From contig JAEXPO010000500.1 in assembly GCA_023446675.1 (NCBI GenBank), forward strand, positions 1-5,503: DNA of 5,503 bases. The letters run 5' to 3'. The translations under genes were made by a program, and so were the position numbers. Source of the stretch: Bacillota bacterium (GTDB lineage Bacteria; Bacillota; Clostridia; DSM-8532). Shown here piece by piece: positions 4,157-5,503 of this stretch. A model generated the notes under the pieces. That model searched no databases and was not told the origin of the DNA. It saw nothing but the letters and a program-made list of their open reading frames with translations. Every line of letters begins with the position of its first letter. Position 1 is the first letter of the stretch.

Positions 4157-5503
4157 TCATAAACGGCTGTTTTTGCGAAAAATCTTTATTATAATAGTGC
4201 CGAATATTAGAAGTAATGATGCATAGATTGAATACAATACAGCCTTCACGGTAACCGGGTACCATACAATCATGTAAGTCCATGTGGATCCGTTAAATAA
4301 TAATTTCGGCAATAGATAGACGATGGAGCTAATGATAACGAAGATAAGCACTATAAGAAATATTTTTATAACATTTTTTTTACTTAATGAACAGAGCTTT
4401 TCTTTTTTCGTTTCAATCTGATAAATTGAATTTATGAGCGAATATAAGGTAACACATACAGTAAAGAGCAGTATGAAAATTATTGCTGTGCAAGCCCGGT
4501 CTATCATTTGATTATAATCTACTGTGCTTGTATAAATAGTTTGACTGTTAGAAAACAGTTTTAAAATAGATTGTGCAATATCCACACCGTATGTCGTATT
4601 TGTATTGCATAAGATTGCCACGCCTGTTTTTTCATCTGGCCTGAATACAATAAATGAAGAAAAATTAGGATTAGAACCACGGTGAAGAATTTCCGTCCCC
4701 GCGTTATTGTATACTATCCAGCCAGCGGCATAGGCCATTCCGTCCCCAAAGGTATCCACACTAAGATTTTGAGCTTGTGATTGGGCAATTAATTGTGCAT
4801 CCAGTGAGGAGAATTTGCTGGGGTCCATTTGAATTTTCAGCCAGGCAGCCATATCATCGGCATTGGAAATGATATAGCCCGCCGGTTTATTACCTTCGTA
4901 CCAGGGCGCTTTGTAATATTGAGGCAATAAGAAGCCTAATTTATATCCGGATGCTAATTGAACGGAATTTGCCTTGCTTCTATACATATATGTATTGCTT
5001 AATCCAGCGGCATCAAGCACATATTTTTGAATATAATCTTCATAATTTATTCCCGAGGCTTTTTCAATAAGCAGTCCCAAAACATCATAGTTAATGGTCG
5101 CATATTCGTATTTAGTACCAGGCAGACGCACTAATTCCAGACCAACGATCGTTCTGACAGTCTTTTCAATTGCATTATTATTTTCTTCATTCAGTTCTGG
5201 AATCCTGTAAATCGTGCTGGAAGAGATTCCACTTGTGTGATGCAAAAATTCTGCAATAGTCACGTCGGTTTCTTTACCGTTATAAAGGAGTTTTAACCAG
5301 GGTATGTATTTTGAAATAGGATCATTCAAATTAATTAGGCTGTCTTTTTGTAATTGCAATACTCCAAGAGCTGTAAAAGCCTTACTGTTTGAACCGAGTT
5401 GAAATAAGGTTTCAGACGTGACTTCCATGCCGGTTTTCAGATTGGCATAACCGAATCCCGCTTTATATGCTGTTTCTCCATCTTTGACAACAGCCACGGA
5501 TAA
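4157..5503 (-). CDS. Beta-lactamase-like serine hydrolase (class C/penicillin-binding fold) with three C-terminal membrane helices, N-terminus beyond window
   Basis: The frame runs from the window edge (LSVAVVKDG..., GTG 5497 is an internal Val) to TGA at 4159-4157. Counting from that Val as residue 1, the S-x-x-K nucleophile motif is Ser36-Asn-Ser-Lys39 in LFQLGSNSKAFTALGVLQL. LHHTSGI follows at 85-91, Tyr132-Ala-Thr replaces the usual Y-S/A-N, and His272-Arg-Gly274 is the HxG motif before SNPNFSSFIVFRPDE. Three hydrophobic helices follow at about 335-354, 376-396 and 410-436, ending in the basic tail RKNSRL. The catalytic domain should lie outside the membrane, since a signal peptide is usual upstream. 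Family roles include D-amino acid peptidase, esterase and cell-wall or antibiotic-related hydrolysis; a true beta-lactamase is not implied. It is AT-rich compared with the FAD gene, suggesting a different origin. It converges on the PNPOx-like gene without a visible terminator. Confidence 0.87.
   Translation of the reverse strand, partial: LSVAVVKDGETAYKAGFGYANLKTGMEVTSETLFQLGSNSKAFTALGVLQLQKDSLINLNDPISKYIPWLKLLYNGKETDVTIAEFLHHTSGISSSTIYRIPELNEENNNAIEKTVRTIVGLELVRLPGTKYEYATINYDVLGLLIEKASGINYEDYIQKYVLDAAGLSNTYMYRSKANSVQLASGYKLGFLLPQYYKAPWYEGNKPAGYIISNADDMAAWLKIQMDPSKFSSLDAQLIAQSQAQNLSVDTFGDGMAYAAGWIVYNNAGTEILHRGSNPNFSSFIVFRPDEKTGVAILCNTNTTYGVDIAQSILKLFSNSQTIYTSTVDYNQMIDRACTAIIFILLFTVCVTLYSLINSIYQIETKKEKLCSLSKKNVIKIFLIVLIFVIISSIVYLLPKLLFNGSTWTYMIVWYPVTVKAVLYSIYASLLLIFGTIIIKIFRKNSRL
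5292..5445 (-). repeat. Parent copy of the serine-hydrolase relic
   Basis: This 154-bp stretch, encoding NLKTGMEVTSETLFQLG through the SNSK motif to PWLK, recurs at 3174-3327 at a constant offset of 2118 bases without gaps. The flanks on both sides are unrelated, which defines the borders of the relic. Confidence 0.9.

Noticed and set aside
4086..4283. A 65-residue minus-strand frame across the chimeric fragment and hydrolase 3' end
   Set aside because: It is an out-of-frame shadow of the hydrolase gene extended through repeated sequence, without a family resemblance.
3174..5445. An insertion sequence or transposon carried between the repeats
   Set aside because: There is no transposase, no terminal inverted repeats and no short target-site duplication at the borders; the repeats are gene fragments.

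Overview
The window looks like chromosomal DNA of a Gram-positive anaerobe or near relative (Clostridia or Paenibacillus-like Firmicutes). This is inferred from the LplA-type sugar-binding protein, AGGAG/GGAGG ribosome binding sites, intrinsic terminators, a consensus-like TTGACT/TATACT promoter and the style of the proteins. No rRNA, tRNA, CRISPR array, transposase or integrase is visible. The left half (about 1-3130) is GC-richer. The right part, especially 4150-5503, is clearly AT-rich.

Layout. 1-576 (+) is the C-terminal end of an extracellular sugar-type solute-binding protein, followed by a long hairpin. 807-3032 (+) is a complete FAD-dependent oxidoreductase with a C-terminal discoidin-like beta-sandwich, followed by a strong intrinsic terminator (3092-3126). 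3158-3373 (-) holds a relic of a class C beta-lactamase-like serine hydrolase gene. 3351-3386 is a promoter overlapping a 16-bp palindrome, and it drives a pyridoxamine 5'-phosphate oxidase-like flavoprotein gene (3526-4008, +). 3995-4146 is a chimeric fragment made of a piece of the FAD gene fused to the right half of its terminator. 4157-5503 (-) is the nearly complete serine hydrolase with three C-terminal membrane helices, cut off at its N-terminus by the window edge.

How it fits together. The binding protein and the FAD enzyme probably belong to one carbohydrate-uptake/processing locus. The right half is best read as a decayed tandem duplication: the order FAD-gene 3' end, terminator, 3' flank, serine hydrolase (-) occurs twice (2772-3327 and 3995-5445) at about 90-96% identity. 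The PNPOx-like gene lies between the copies. Each copy has lost different parts: copy 1 lost most of the hydrolase, and copy 2 lost 233 bp between short AAGAAAG repeats, including the left arm of the terminator. The rearrangement also seems to have supplied the last codons and the stop of the PNPOx-like gene. I see no convincing new biological system; the most interesting content is this rearrangement and the palindromic promoter.
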